Below are positions 35,723-43,464 of a stretch of DNA of 64,000 bases, piece by piece; position 1 is the first letter of the stretch; every line of letters starts with the position of its first letter. Source of the DNA: Nocardia altamirensis NBRC 108246 (GTDB lineage: Bacteria > Actinomycetota > Actinomycetes > Mycobacteriales > Mycobacteriaceae). The notes beneath the pieces were generated by a model. That model saw only the letters and a program-made list of their open reading frames with translations. It ran no database searches and was not told the origin of the DNA. Location: assembly GCF_001612685.1 (NCBI RefSeq), contig NZ_BDAY01000003.1:124001-188000 (forward strand), written 5' to 3'. Position numbers and translations under genes: made by a program.

Positions 35723-36700
35723 TCATTCGCCCAATCGGTGGCCCGCCAGGTGCTCGGCCGGGATGTTTCCCATCCGTCCTGCCTGGTAGTCGTCCATTGC
35801 CTGAATTATTTCGGCGCGCGTGTTCATCACGAACGGGCCGTATTGGACAACGGGTTCCCGGATCGGCTGCCCGCCGAGCAACAACATTTCCAGATCACCG
35901 GTCCGATTATGTTGCAGCGCATCGGCACTCATGGTGAGCGCGGCGCCTGGTCCGAATACCGCCAGCTGTCCCTCGCGGACCGGCCGACGATCGACGCCGA
36001 CCGTGCCGGAACCGGACAGCACGTACGCCATTGCCGTGAAATGTTGCGGCCATGGGGTTTCCAGCTGCCCACCGGGGCTGATCGACGCATGCGCGTAGGC
36101 GATCGGCGTGTGGGTGGAGCCTGGTCCGTCGAAGCCGCCGACCGAACCCGCGATCAGCCGGACCAGTGCGCCGCCGTCGTGCGAGCTGACCAGCGTCAGT
36201 TCGCTACCGCGCAGGTCCTGGTACTGCGGGGTGGCGAATTTCAGTGCGCGCGGCAGATTTACCCACAGTTGGATGCCGTGGAACCAGCCGCCGGTCATGA
36301 CCAATTGCTCGGCGGGCAGCTCATCGTGCAGGATGCCGGAACCCGCGGTCATCCACTGGGTGTCGCCTTCGCTGATCACGCCGCCGCCACCGTTGGAGTC
36401 GTGGTGTACGAGAGTTCCGTCCAGCACGTAGGTGACGGTTTCGAATCCCCGATGCGGGTGCCACGGTGCGCCTTTGGCCTCGTGCGGCTCGTAGGCGACC
36501 GGGCCCATCTGGTCGAGCAGGATGAAGGGGTCGGCGGTGCGCAGGTCCAGGCTCGGGAACGGCCTGCGCACTTCGAAGCCCGCGCCTTCGCGCTGTTTCG
36601 GCGCGTTGACGATGGTGTGGACCGTGCGGTTGCGCATGCCCTCGGTCGGCTTGGGCAGGCGCGGCAGGACCATGATGTCGGGGACGGTGATGGCGGGCAT
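35723..36700 (-). CDS. Pirin-family bicupin
   Basis: 325 residues from ATG 36700, chosen for CAGGAGG 6 bases upstream; an in-frame ATG at 36742 would run into the divergent promoter. N-terminal cupin: PFILLDQMGP, then the metal motif HPHRGFETVTYVLDG, then WMTAGSGILHDELP. C-terminal cupin: AYVLSGSGTVGVDRRPVREG. Bacterial pirins bind iron and some act as quercetinases or redox-linked modulators. Controlled by the divergent MarR gene, which suggests induction by a phenolic or oxidant. Confidence 0.9.
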   Translation of the reverse strand: MPAITVPDIMVLPRLPKPTEGMRNRTVHTIVNAPKQREGAGFEVRRPFPSLDLRTADPFILLDQMGPVAYEPHEAKGAPWHPHRGFETVTYVLDGTLVHHDSNGGGGVISEGDTQWMTAGSGILHDELPAEQLVMTGGWFHGIQLWVNLPRALKFATPQYQDLRGSELTLVSSHDGGALVRLIAGSVGGFDGPGSTHTPIAYAHASISPGGQLETPWPQHFTAMAYVLSGSGTVGVDRRPVREGQLAVFGPGAALTMSADALQHNRTGDLEMLLLGGQPIREPVVQYGPFVMNTRAEIIQAMDDYQAGRMGNIPAEHLAGHRLGE

Positions 36701-36732
36701 CGTGACCTCCTGGGGAGGGGAGTTGGTGTCCA

Positions 36733-36752
36733 TGTCAACCAAAGGCGGTTAG
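36733..36752. promoter_or_regulatory. Imperfect inverted repeat in the pirin/MarR promoter
   Basis: GTCAACC, six bases, GGTTAGAC: inner arms AACC/GGTT pair perfectly and GTC/GAC flank them with one extra base. It is a likely MarR operator between the divergent starts at 36700 and 36764. Confidence 0.45.
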
Positions 36753-36763
36753 ACTTCATTCCC

Positions 36764-37231
36764 ATGGAGTGGCTGAGTGACGAGGAGCAGGCGACCTGGC
36801 TGGCGTATGTGCGGATGCGGCAGCGATTGGATGCGGCGCTCGCGGCCGGATTGACGAGTGACGGGTTGTCGGCGGCGGACTACGAACTGATGGTCGCATT
36901 GTCGGCGGCGCCAGGGGATTGTTTGCGGGCGAAGGACCTGGCCGCCGAGGTGTGCTGGGAGAAGAGCCGGTTGTCCAAGCATCTGGCCAGGATGGACGCG
37001 CGCGGGCTGGTCGACCGGCAGCCGGTCGCCGAGGACGCGCGCGGCGTGCTTGTCCAGTTGACCGCGGCGGGCCGTAGCCTGCTCGAACGGGCCGCGCCCA
37101 ATCACGTGCAGTTGGTGCGCGAGGTGTTCATCGATCGCGTCACCCCTGCCGAGGCGCGCGCGATGCGGGCACTATCCGACAAAGTCGTTGCCGCGGTGGA
37201 GAACTCGAGCCGCACCGCGATCGACGTCTGA
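36764..37231 (+). CDS. MarR-family transcriptional regulator
   Basis: 155 residues from ATG 36764. The winged HTH reads LRAKDLAAEVCWEKSRLSKH, then LARMDARGLVDRQPVAEDAR with the DxR-like wing. A conserved Trp-containing recognition helix is typical of the MarR group next to pirin and DoxX genes. It probably represses the divergent pirin gene and itself through the repeat at 36733-36752. Confidence 0.87.
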   Translation: MEWLSDEEQATWLAYVRMRQRLDAALAAGLTSDGLSAADYELMVALSAAPGDCLRAKDLAAEVCWEKSRLSKHLARMDARGLVDRQPVAEDARGVLVQLTAAGRSLLERAAPNHVQLVREVFIDRVTPAEARAMRALSDKVVAAVENSSRTAIDV

Positions 37232-37249
37232 GCAGCTCGCGCGCGTCGA

Positions 37250-37738
37250 TCAGCGGCGGCGGAAGAGGCGCCGAAACCAGCTGGGGCTCTTGGCTGTTCT
37301 CGGCGCCTTCGGCGTATCTGCCTGCATGGCAGGACGTTTCGGTTGCCTCGCCGCCCGCCACTGCGCGACGATCTCGTCCGCGTTCACCGGAGCGATGGGC
37401 ACGTACGGCCCGTGCGGCAGTCGCAACCACTCGACCACCCGCTTGTTGAGCTCGCGCACTTCGTCGCGCACCAATCGCTCCGAACCCAACCCGCGCACGG
37501 TCTCCAGCAGCCGCTCGATATCTCGCCGTAGCACCAGCGACGGGGGGAGCAGCGCCGCTGCGCTCGCCCCTTCTTTACGGAGGTAGCCCCGCAGCCACCA
37601 ATTCTCGTCGTCGTTGCTGGCGGGAATGGGTTTACCGGCACCGGGCAGATTCTCGAATTCTCCGCGCTCGGTCGCCTCGCGGATCTGCGTGTCGATCCAC
37701 GATTCGAAGGACTGCCTCGGTGGTTTGCGCTCGGTCAT
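37250..37738 (-). CDS. DUF1992 (DnaJ homologue subfamily C member 28-like) protein
   Basis: 162 residues. The diagnostic N-terminal segment SWIDTQIREATERGEFENLP, then GAGKPI, is the DUF1992 signature. A charged helical region with LRRDIERLLETV follows, and the tail is very basic (WFRRLFRRR). Cytosolic, function unknown; the domain is named after animal DNAJC28, but there is no J domain here. It is convergent with the MarR gene. Confidence 0.85.
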   Translation of the reverse strand: MTERKPPRQSFESWIDTQIREATERGEFENLPGAGKPIPASNDDENWWLRGYLRKEGASAAALLPPSLVLRRDIERLLETVRGLGSERLVRDEVRELNKRVVEWLRLPHGPYVPIAPVNADEIVAQWRAARQPKRPAMQADTPKAPRTAKSPSWFRRLFRRR

Positions 37739-37822
37739 CGCGTCATCCTCGACGGCGGGTGCATGCCACCATCCTACCGATCGCGGCGACGCAGCAGCTG
37801 GTGCGCTACAACGGTTTCGGCC

Positions 37823-38137
37823 TCACAACCACGGTGTGATCGGCGGCTTCACCCACATCAATTTCTCGTCGACGTGCTTGCGTCCGGCCGAGGGGTGGTC
37901 GGGGTTACGCGCGGCCCACTCGTCTTTCTCGGCGAGCAGCTCCGCGACCGTCCCCCAGGTTTCCTCGGTGCTCGGCGGATTCGTTTCGGCTGCTCTGGCG
38001 AGCTTGCGCCGTGTCGCCGCTGGCATCGCCAGCAGCTCGGGTCCGGTGATGCCCAGGTCCCAGATATAGCTCGCGAGACGCTTGGCCTTCTCGGCGCGGC
38101 TCTTGGCCGCCATGTCGCTGTGTGCGTAATCGGTCAT
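37823..38137 (-). CDS. Conserved hypothetical protein (104 aa)
   Basis: The protein is soluble, Ala/Arg/Lys-rich and helical: SRAEKAKRLASYIWDLGITG, then PELLAMPAATRRKLARAAE, and ends HVDEKLMWVKPPITPWL. The style (AEKARRLA..LWDLGLT) is familiar from actinobacterial conserved hypothetical proteins, but I know no function. It lies 73 bases upstream of the end of the SLT gene with no obvious operon. Confidence 0.65.
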   Translation of the reverse strand: MTDYAHSDMAAKSRAEKAKRLASYIWDLGITGPELLAMPAATRRKLARAAETNPPSTEETWGTVAELLAEKDEWAARNPDHPSAGRKHVDEKLMWVKPPITPWL

Positions 38138-38210
38138 CGCGGGAGTCCAAAGGGTCGGATGGTGAACGACCCTAGGGGAAGGCAGCCGGCGAAGCCAGCG
38201 GGGGTCGGGC

Positions 38211-38816
38211 TCAGTACGCGCTGTTGACGTTGTCCATCGAGCCGTAGTTGTGCGCGGCGTAGTTGCAGGCGGCGACGATGTTGGCGACCGGGTCGTAGAT
38301 GTCCCATGAGGTGCCTTCGACGTGGTACGAGCGGAAGGTCGGGTCGATCACCTGGAGCAGGCCCTTGGACGGGATGCCTTTGGCGGCGTTGGAGTCCCAC
38401 AGGTTGATCGCCTGCGGGTTTCCGGTGGACTCGCGCATCACGTTGCGGCGGATGCCCTCGTAGCTGCCGGGGATGTTGTTGGCCTGCATGACGTCGAGTG
38501 CCTCGCGGATCCAGCCGTCGAGGTTGTTCGGGTAGGCCGGGGCAGGCATCGGCGCCGGGATCGGCTCGGGCGCGGGAACGGGCAGCGGCGCGGGGACGAC
38601 CAGCGGCGCAGGCATCGGCGCGGGCATGGCCGCGGCGACGGGGGCGGCGGCCGGAAGCTGTTCGGCGACCATGGCGATGCGAGACGGGACGCGGTCGTCG
38701 GCGACGGACACCGCGGAAGAGGCGGCTACGGCCACGACGCCTGCTGCGGCGATCGCGATCGTCACACCCTCGCGGAGCGAGGCGCGGCGGGGAGTAGAAA
38801 AGCGTCTGTCAGGCAT
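38211..38816 (-). CDS. Secreted SLT/Rpf-like lytic transglycosylase
   Basis: 201 residues from ATG 38816 (MPDRRFSTPRRASLRE), preferred over 38873. A membrane-spanning or signal segment at about 19-40 (VTIAIAAAGVVAVAASSAVS) is followed by a Pro/Ala-rich spacer of PAPMPAP-type repeats. The C-terminal 110 residues are an SLT-type domain: NVMRESTGNPQAINLWDSNA with the catalytic Glu, then KGLLQVIDPTF. It probably cleaves peptidoglycan glycan strands during growth or resuscitation. The long upstream region (about 800 bp) could hold regulatory RNA. Confidence 0.85.
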   Translation of the reverse strand: MPDRRFSTPRRASLREGVTIAIAAAGVVAVAASSAVSVADDRVPSRIAMVAEQLPAAAPVAAAMPAPMPAPLVVPAPLPVPAPEPIPAPMPAPAYPNNLDGWIREALDVMQANNIPGSYEGIRRNVMRESTGNPQAINLWDSNAAKGIPSKGLLQVIDPTFRSYHVEGTSWDIYDPVANIVAACNYAAHNYGSMDNVNSAY

Positions 38817-39616
38817 TGCGTAATCAGTTCCTTGCTCGGGGACATGGGTGATCCGGGCGTGCGCAGGCAGCACGGATCCAGGGCGAATGCGATGAGCGCT
38901 CGCCGGACGGTGTGTTGTGCTGTTGTGGGTTTTTGTTGTGGGGGACGGGCTGGTCCCCTGGACGCGACGCGCTAGGGCTGCGGTGCCGGGGCGCTCACTG
39001 CGAGCCCGGCCGCGATGTCGCGGGACTCCGCATCCTCAATGCGGAGAGACTGGGAAAGTTGGGGTTCGCGGGTCCGTTGCCGGATCCCGCTCCGCCGACC
39101 GCGGTGGGCATTGGGCCTACCATTGCGGTCGTTTTCCGAATGCGTGTGAACAACTCCTCGGTGTAACCAAACTCCAGGTCGCTTTATGACCTGATTGCAG
39201 AATGGTCACAGTAGGTTAACGCACGGTAAACACAGACTGAACGAACAGTGCTACCGATCTTGGAGTTACCCCCGGGTAGATGCCGATTCGTTACCTGTGC
39301 AGGGAGTTTGCCGCTAAACCGAACGTGCGACACGTCACAGAAATTTCCGGCTAACGCCACGGATCCTGCGTGTGACGGTGGGGTGTTGGTCTGGATTGGG
39401 TGCTTGGCTCGCTGTCCGCCGTTCGGCGGATGGTTCGCCACGGACCCTCAGGCCATACTCGAGGTGATTTGGCTTCGAATTCAGCTGTGGGGTGTGAATT
39501 GGCAGCCGGATGACGAAGCGCAGCCTTCAATGGCGCAGCCTGCGTTGGGCGCGGCCTCTCAGTGCCGAGGGGCCGCGTCGGCGTTGGTGGCGGCCAGCGC
39601 GCGTGGCGGCGCTGTG
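38817..39616. other. Long intergenic region (800 bp) upstream of the SLT gene
   Basis: It holds the promoter and probable long leader of the SLT gene and the end of the MerR operon. In actinobacteria resuscitation/lytic genes often have a c-di-AMP (ydaO) riboswitch here, but I do not find its conserved 3' element. Minus-strand 39123-38995 could code 42 residues (MVGPMPTAVGG...), weakly supported. Small hairpins such as CTCCGCAT-TGAGG-ATGCGGAG occur near 39025-39045. Confidence 0.4.
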
Positions 39617-40045
39617 TCAGTGACCGGCCGTCGACGCCTCGCGGTCGCCGAACGGCAGTGGGCAGCCGGGGATTTCGCTACAGGTGAGCAGGTCGTCGCA
39701 TCCGGCGGCCAGTGCCGCGCGCAAAGTGTCGCGCACCGTGCTCAGTTCGGCGATCTTGGCGTCGACCTCGGCGAGCTTTGCGCCTGCTCGTGCGTGCAGG
39801 CCGCCGTGATCATTGCGAAAGTGGTTGTCCGCGAGCAGGTTCGCGACCTCATCGAGTGTGAAACCAAGGCGTTGTGCCGCCTTGATGATCCGCAGGGTGG
39901 TCACCGTCTCCGCCGGGTAGAGCCGATGCCCGCCCGGTGATCGGCCGGGATCGCGCAGCAGGCCGCGTCGCTCGTAGTACCGCAACGTCTGCACATTCAC
40001 CCCGGCGGCTGCGGCGACCGCACCGGTCCGCAGCTCGGCGTTCAT
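39617..40045 (-). CDS. MerR-family metal-type regulator
   Basis: 142 residues from ATG 40045. The N-terminal winged HTH AGVNVQTLRYYERRGLL is classic MerR, followed by PGGHRLYPAE and the dimerisation helix. The C-terminus carries three cysteines, CDDLLTCSEIPGC, a likely metal or thiol sensor site of the MerR/CadR/CueR kind. It overlaps the upstream Cys-containing gene by 4 bases, so both form one operon. Confidence 0.85.
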   Translation of the reverse strand: MNAELRTGAVAAAAGVNVQTLRYYERRGLLRDPGRSPGGHRLYPAETVTTLRIIKAAQRLGFTLDEVANLLADNHFRNDHGGLHARAGAKLAEVDAKIAELSTVRDTLRAALAAGCDDLLTCSEIPGCPLPFGDREASTAGH

Positions 40046-40392
40046 CGTGAATCCCCTTGTCCGACAGCGATTTGCACACGATCCTGAACGGCGTCGAGGA
40101 CGTCGACGCGAGTCGGCGGAACCTCGATGCGCAGGACGGGGCCGGAGGCGTCGAGGTCGAAGTCGAAGGTGAAGAAGGAGCAGCACGCGACTTCACGTCG
40201 CGCCAGATCCTTGCCGGGTGCAATCGCGCCGACGGGGATGTGCAGCTCCAGCCGGGTGCGTTCCGGTCGGGTCGACCGGAGGACGTAGGCGGCGAAGAAC
40301 CTGTCGAATTCGGCCACTCGCAACGGCTGCGCCGCGGTGGGCAAGGTGCAAGCGTCCGGAACCCAGCTCCCTGACGCGCTGTGGATCGTCAT
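40042..40392 (-). CDS. Unknown protein with paired cysteines, cotranscribed with merR-like gene
   Basis: 116 residues from ATG 40392. Notable features are DACTLPTAAQPLRVAEFDRF near the start, REVACCSFFTFDF with adjacent cysteines in the middle, and a hydrophobic beta-rich C-terminal half. It ends in the start codon of the MerR gene (ATGA overlap). Small proteins with an ACCSFF motif next to MerR regulators occur in other actinobacteria, and metal binding or detoxification is a reasonable guess, but I cannot name the family. Confidence 0.6.
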   Translation of the reverse strand: MTIHSASGSWVPDACTLPTAAQPLRVAEFDRFFAAYVLRSTRPERTRLELHIPVGAIAPGKDLARREVACCSFFTFDFDLDASGPVLRIEVPPTRVDVLDAVQDRVQIAVGQGDSR

Positions 40393-40499
40393 ATCCCCAC
40401 GGTAAGCCTGTACCCAGGTACCGATTGCAAGCCTCGAAGGGCTGTTGCCCGTCGGCCAGCGTCGGGTTCTCGGTCACGTGGATCGAATAGAACAGATGT

Positions 40500-40517
40500 C
40501 TAATGCAAAAGCATTAG
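40500..40517. promoter_or_regulatory. Palindrome in the divergent promoter
   Basis: CTAATGC, AAAA, GCATTAG: perfect 7-bp arms about 107 bp before both divergent starts (40392 and 40606). Likely operator; whether it serves the MerR-like protein or an unlinked regulator is unclear. Confidence 0.5.
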
Positions 40518-40605
40518 GCGTATGCATTGCGCAAGCGCCCAAATGCTGTCTACAGTTGAGTTCGCGGACGCCCGTGACGCCCGCGCCGACCGAGGGAGGA
40601 CCGTG

Positions 40606-41490
40606 ATGACGATCGTGATTGCCGGAGCCGCAGGAAAACTCGGCCGCCTGGTGGTCGAGGACCTGTTGCGGCGCGCGCCGGATCACCGACTGCGTGCCCT
40701 CGTTCGCAACCCCGAGAAGATCGCCGACCTCGCGGCCCGCGGCGTCGAGATCCACGTGGCCGACTATCACGACCCCGGCTCCCTGCGCGGCGCGTTCCAT
40801 CGCGGCGGTCGTGTCCTGCTCATCTCGACCAGTTCGATGACCGGCATCGTCGATCAACATCGCGCCGTGATCGACGCCGCCGCGGCGGCCGAGGTGTCGC
40901 TGCTCGCCTACACCAGCATCCTCGGCGGCCCCGCCGCAACCTTCGACATCGCCGACCCGCACAACGAAACCGAGCAGCTGGTCACCGCCGCGCCCGTTCC
41001 CTACGCATTGCTTCGAAACGGTTGGTACAACGAGAATTACACCGGCCACCTCGATTGGACATTGGCAGCCGACTCCGTCTTCGGCGCCGCCGGTGCGGGC
41101 AAGGTGGCCACCGCCGCCCGCGCCGACTACGCCGAGGCCGCGGCGATCGTGCTCACCACCGAGGGCAACGAGGGCATGACCTACGAATTGTCCGGCGACA
41201 CAGCGTGGACCATGCCCGACTACGCCGCCGAGGTCTCCCGCCGAACCGGCCGCAGCATCGCCTACACCAACCTCTCTGTCGCCGACTACACCAGGCTCAT
41301 GGTCGACGCAGGTGTCCCGCCGGCCGAGGCGGCCGCGGTAGCCGACGCCGACGATGCCATTGCTCGCGGCCAACTAGCCACCGTCACGGGCGAATTGAGC
41401 CGTCTGATCGGCCATCCGACTACCCCGATCGCGGATTCCATTGCCGCCGAATGGGAAACGTTGACCGACCTGCAGAAGTCGAGCACCTAG
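40606..41490 (+). CDS. NmrA/QorB-like NAD(P)H-binding reductase
   Basis: 294 residues from ATG 40606 with GGGAGGA upstream. Rossmann start TIVIAGAAGKLGRLVVEDLL (GxxGxLG), then LRALVRNPEK and ADYHDPGSL, the order found in NmrA-like atypical short-chain dehydrogenases such as quinone oxidoreductase 2. The substrate-side segment LLRNGWYNENYTG is typical of QorB relatives. It probably reduces quinones or a related metabolite. Its stop overlaps the stop of the convergent membrane gene by 4 bases. Confidence 0.85.
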   Translation: MTIVIAGAAGKLGRLVVEDLLRRAPDHRLRALVRNPEKIADLAARGVEIHVADYHDPGSLRGAFHRGGRVLLISTSSMTGIVDQHRAVIDAAAAAEVSLLAYTSILGGPAATFDIADPHNETEQLVTAAPVPYALLRNGWYNENYTGHLDWTLAADSVFGAAGAGKVATAARADYAEAAAIVLTTEGNEGMTYELSGDTAWTMPDYAAEVSRRTGRSIAYTNLSVADYTRLMVDAGVPPAEAAAVADADDAIARGQLATVTGELSRLIGHPTTPIADSIAAEWETLTDLQKSST

Positions 41491-41915
41491 CTCGCGCTGA
41501 GCGCAAGGCTCCCGGTGACCAGCAACGTGACGACCTTGGCCAGCTCCAGCGCGATGTACGCGTAATGCGCATGCGACTGCGGTGCCTCCTGCCCGGCGAG
41601 CACCGCATCGGTCCGCCGCGTCAACACCGGCCGCACCAGCACCACCTGCGCGATCAGCAGCCCGATCGTCACACCTGCGGCACCGATGACCCGCGCCGCA
41701 GGCGGATCGAGCACCGCAGCAACCAGAATGGCAACGCCGAGAACGGCTTCGGCGGCATTGAGCGCCCGGAAAACGATCCGTCCGATCCCGAGCCCGATCC
41801 GCAGCGTGACATCGGGTGCCCGAAACTTCAGCGGCGCCTCGAGGAACGAAATCGCCAGCACCATTCCGAGCCAGACGAACGTTGCAGCGGTCAGCACGGC
41901 AGTTCCGGCGCTCAT
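41487..41915 (-). CDS. Four-helix membrane protein of unknown function
   Basis: 142 residues with four hydrophobic helices (TAVLTAATFVWLGMVLAISF, AEAVLGVAILVAAVL, VIGAAGVTIGLLIAQVVLV, ALELAKVVTLLVTGSL). Conserved-looking charged loops are FLEAPLKFRAP and HAHYAYIALE. It resembles small DoxX/DUF4149-like actinobacterial membrane proteins in size and layout, but I do not claim a family. ATG 41915. Confidence 0.7.
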   Translation of the reverse strand: MSAGTAVLTAATFVWLGMVLAISFLEAPLKFRAPDVTLRIGLGIGRIVFRALNAAEAVLGVAILVAAVLDPPAARVIGAAGVTIGLLIAQVVLVRPVLTRRTDAVLAGQEAPQSHAHYAYIALELAKVVTLLVTGSLALSAS

Positions 41916-42407
41916 GGTGGGTCCTCTCGACGGTCGTGGTGGGTGGATGGCGATCTTCCGGGAGACTATTCGAAGTGTGTGTTAGCGCACTAGGAACGCC
42001 GGCGGACCGATCGATCGGTGAGACATGTCGGTAACACCGAAGTCTGCCGCGCTGGTCCGAAGCGCGTGCCGAGCGGCCCGCACGCCGAGGTTCGGTGAGA
42101 CGCGGCGCTGAGTCGATACCGGGCGTTGACAACGCTCCAGGCCTTAAGTGATGATTTCTGCAGCGCCACAGCTGCGCCTTCACCCGCTGAGTTGCTGTGA
42201 AACCTCCACTCTCCCAGTAACTTCGGCGATCTTGACCTCGAAGCTCCGATCCGGCAACGGACTCGGAGCTTCGCTCTTTTCCGCCCATCTTCTCGGGTGT
42301 ATCCCGACGGCCTTCGCGCTCCGCATCGTCGGGCGAAGCCATTGGCGGGCACGGCATTTGCCGCACTTCGGCGGCCGACCAATCCGAACCGATCGAGAGG
42401 TTTACCC
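41916..42407. other. Intergenic region (492 bp) upstream of the contractile injection operon
   Basis: No coding frame on either strand is convincing. It must carry the operon promoter; a perfect TTGACA is present at 42126-42131. I see no att site, tRNA or direct repeat that would mark an integration border. Confidence 0.5.
42126..42154 (+). promoter_or_regulatory. Possible promoter of the contractile injection operon
   Basis: TTGACA at 42126-42131, 17 bases, then TGATGA(T) at 42149. The -35 is a perfect sigma-A match but the -10 is poor, and the first gene starts 254 bp further on. Low confidence. Confidence 0.25.
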
Positions 42408-43229
42408 GTGGGTGATCCGGTAGACACCGCGCTCCTGCGCCTTGCGAATGCCACAGGCGTCCACGACGTCGTCTTCCCGGTGAGTGGCGATGCGGGCCGC
42501 AGCAGAATCCGCACGCTGCTCGCGGCGGCCTATCACTTGCCACACGCCGTGCTGCACGACATCACGGCGGTGGATGTGCTGGCCGTCGAATGCGAACGGC
42601 CGCTGTACCCGATCGTGCGCCGCACCGGGAACTGGACCCAGACCATGCCAACGCACCTGCGCACCGATATCGACATCGTCGGCAGCGACGGCGCCACTCC
42701 CCGGTGGATCGACGTGGTCGCCGAACTGTCGGTCACCGTGCTGCTCGAGGTCGACACCGGCGGACTGGAATCGTTGCGCAGCACCGAGATCCGCGGCTTC
42801 CGGACCCTGGACGAGTTCCGCCAGCGATTCCGCTACCTCGACCTGGACGCCTTCATGCGGGAGAACCGGTTGACCACTGTGGAGGACCTGCGGCGCGCGT
42901 TCCGATACGTGCTCACCGAAGCCAAGCTGAAGCCTGCGCGGGCTTTCGATCCGGCCGATCCGGCGAGCTCGCGACGCCTGCCGTTGCGGGTCGGCGTGCT
43001 GATCCGCAACGACATCGCCATCGCGGACGCGCTGCGTGAGGTCCGTCAGATGGTCGCGGCCCAGGGCCCGGTGGTCGACGAGCGCACCGACGGCGATTTT
43101 GCCGAAACCACCGCACACCTAGCCCCTTTGGTGGTTTTTCCCGCCGCGAAGGTCGCGGACAGCGGATTCACCAAGGAACAGATCAGCGCGTTCTTCGCTG
43201 ATCAACACACGCTCGCGGTCTTCCTCTGA
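42408..43229 (+). CDS. First gene of the contractile injection operon, unknown function
   Basis: 273 residues from GTG 42408 with GAGAGG 8 bases upstream. The N-terminal part is mixed alpha/beta (LLRLANATGVHDVVFPVSGD), the middle beta-rich (RWIDVVAELSVTVLLEVDTG) and the C-terminal half helical (LDAFMRENRLTTVEDLRRAF). It does not show the DUF4255 cap or a tail-terminator sequence that I can recognise. It precedes the sheath gene on the same strand and is likely a cap, terminator or assembly factor by position. No signal peptide or membrane helix. Confidence 0.6.
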   Translation: MGDPVDTALLRLANATGVHDVVFPVSGDAGRSRIRTLLAAAYHLPHAVLHDITAVDVLAVECERPLYPIVRRTGNWTQTMPTHLRTDIDIVGSDGATPRWIDVVAELSVTVLLEVDTGGLESLRSTEIRGFRTLDEFRQRFRYLDLDAFMRENRLTTVEDLRRAFRYVLTEAKLKPARAFDPADPASSRRLPLRVGVLIRNDIAIADALREVRQMVAAQGPVVDERTDGDFAETTAHLAPLVVFPAAKVADSGFTKEQISAFFADQHTLAVFL

Positions 43230-43261
43230 GCCGAGCGACGAAACAGCACAAGGAGAGCACC

Positions 43262-43408
43262 ATGACCCAACGCCGAACCCCTGCCGACGCCGTGCCGGTC
43301 GAGCAGGCCGAGCAGCCGACCGACCAGGCGGAAACGCCAATCGCGTTGTCGCGCGAGGAGATCGAGGAATTCCGCGCGAAGCTGCGCGCCCAGTTCCACC
43401 AGCCGTGA
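43262..43408 (+). CDS. 48-residue protein in the contractile injection operon
   Basis: ATG 43262 has AAGGAGAG 6 bases upstream, an excellent ribosome site, so it is real despite its length. The product begins with a disordered Gln/Glu/Pro stretch and ends in a charged helix, SREEIEEFRAKLRAQFHQP. There is no known family. It lies between the unknown first protein and the sheath gene, with short gaps (32 and 56 bases). A small assembly or scaffold peptide is possible. Confidence 0.6.
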   Translation: MTQRRTPADAVPVEQAEQPTDQAETPIALSREEIEEFRAKLRAQFHQP

Positions 43409-43464
43409 TCACCGTGCGCCACCGAATTCCACGCAACCAGCTCTCACATTAGGAGGAGATATCC

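Noticed and set aside
38995..39123. 42-codon minus-strand ORF (MVGPMPTAVGG) upstream of the SLT gene
   Set aside because: The nearest AGGAG is about 30 bases from the ATG and no family is recognised; kept only as a remark on the intergenic entry.
38817..39200. c-di-AMP (ydaO) riboswitch before the SLT gene
   Set aside because: The conserved 3' core was not found by eye on the minus strand; a covariance search would be needed.
39248..39940. 230-codon plus-strand ORF opposite the MerR gene
   Set aside because: It is the shadow of the MerR coding frame plus non-coding sequence; no ribosome site and atypical composition.
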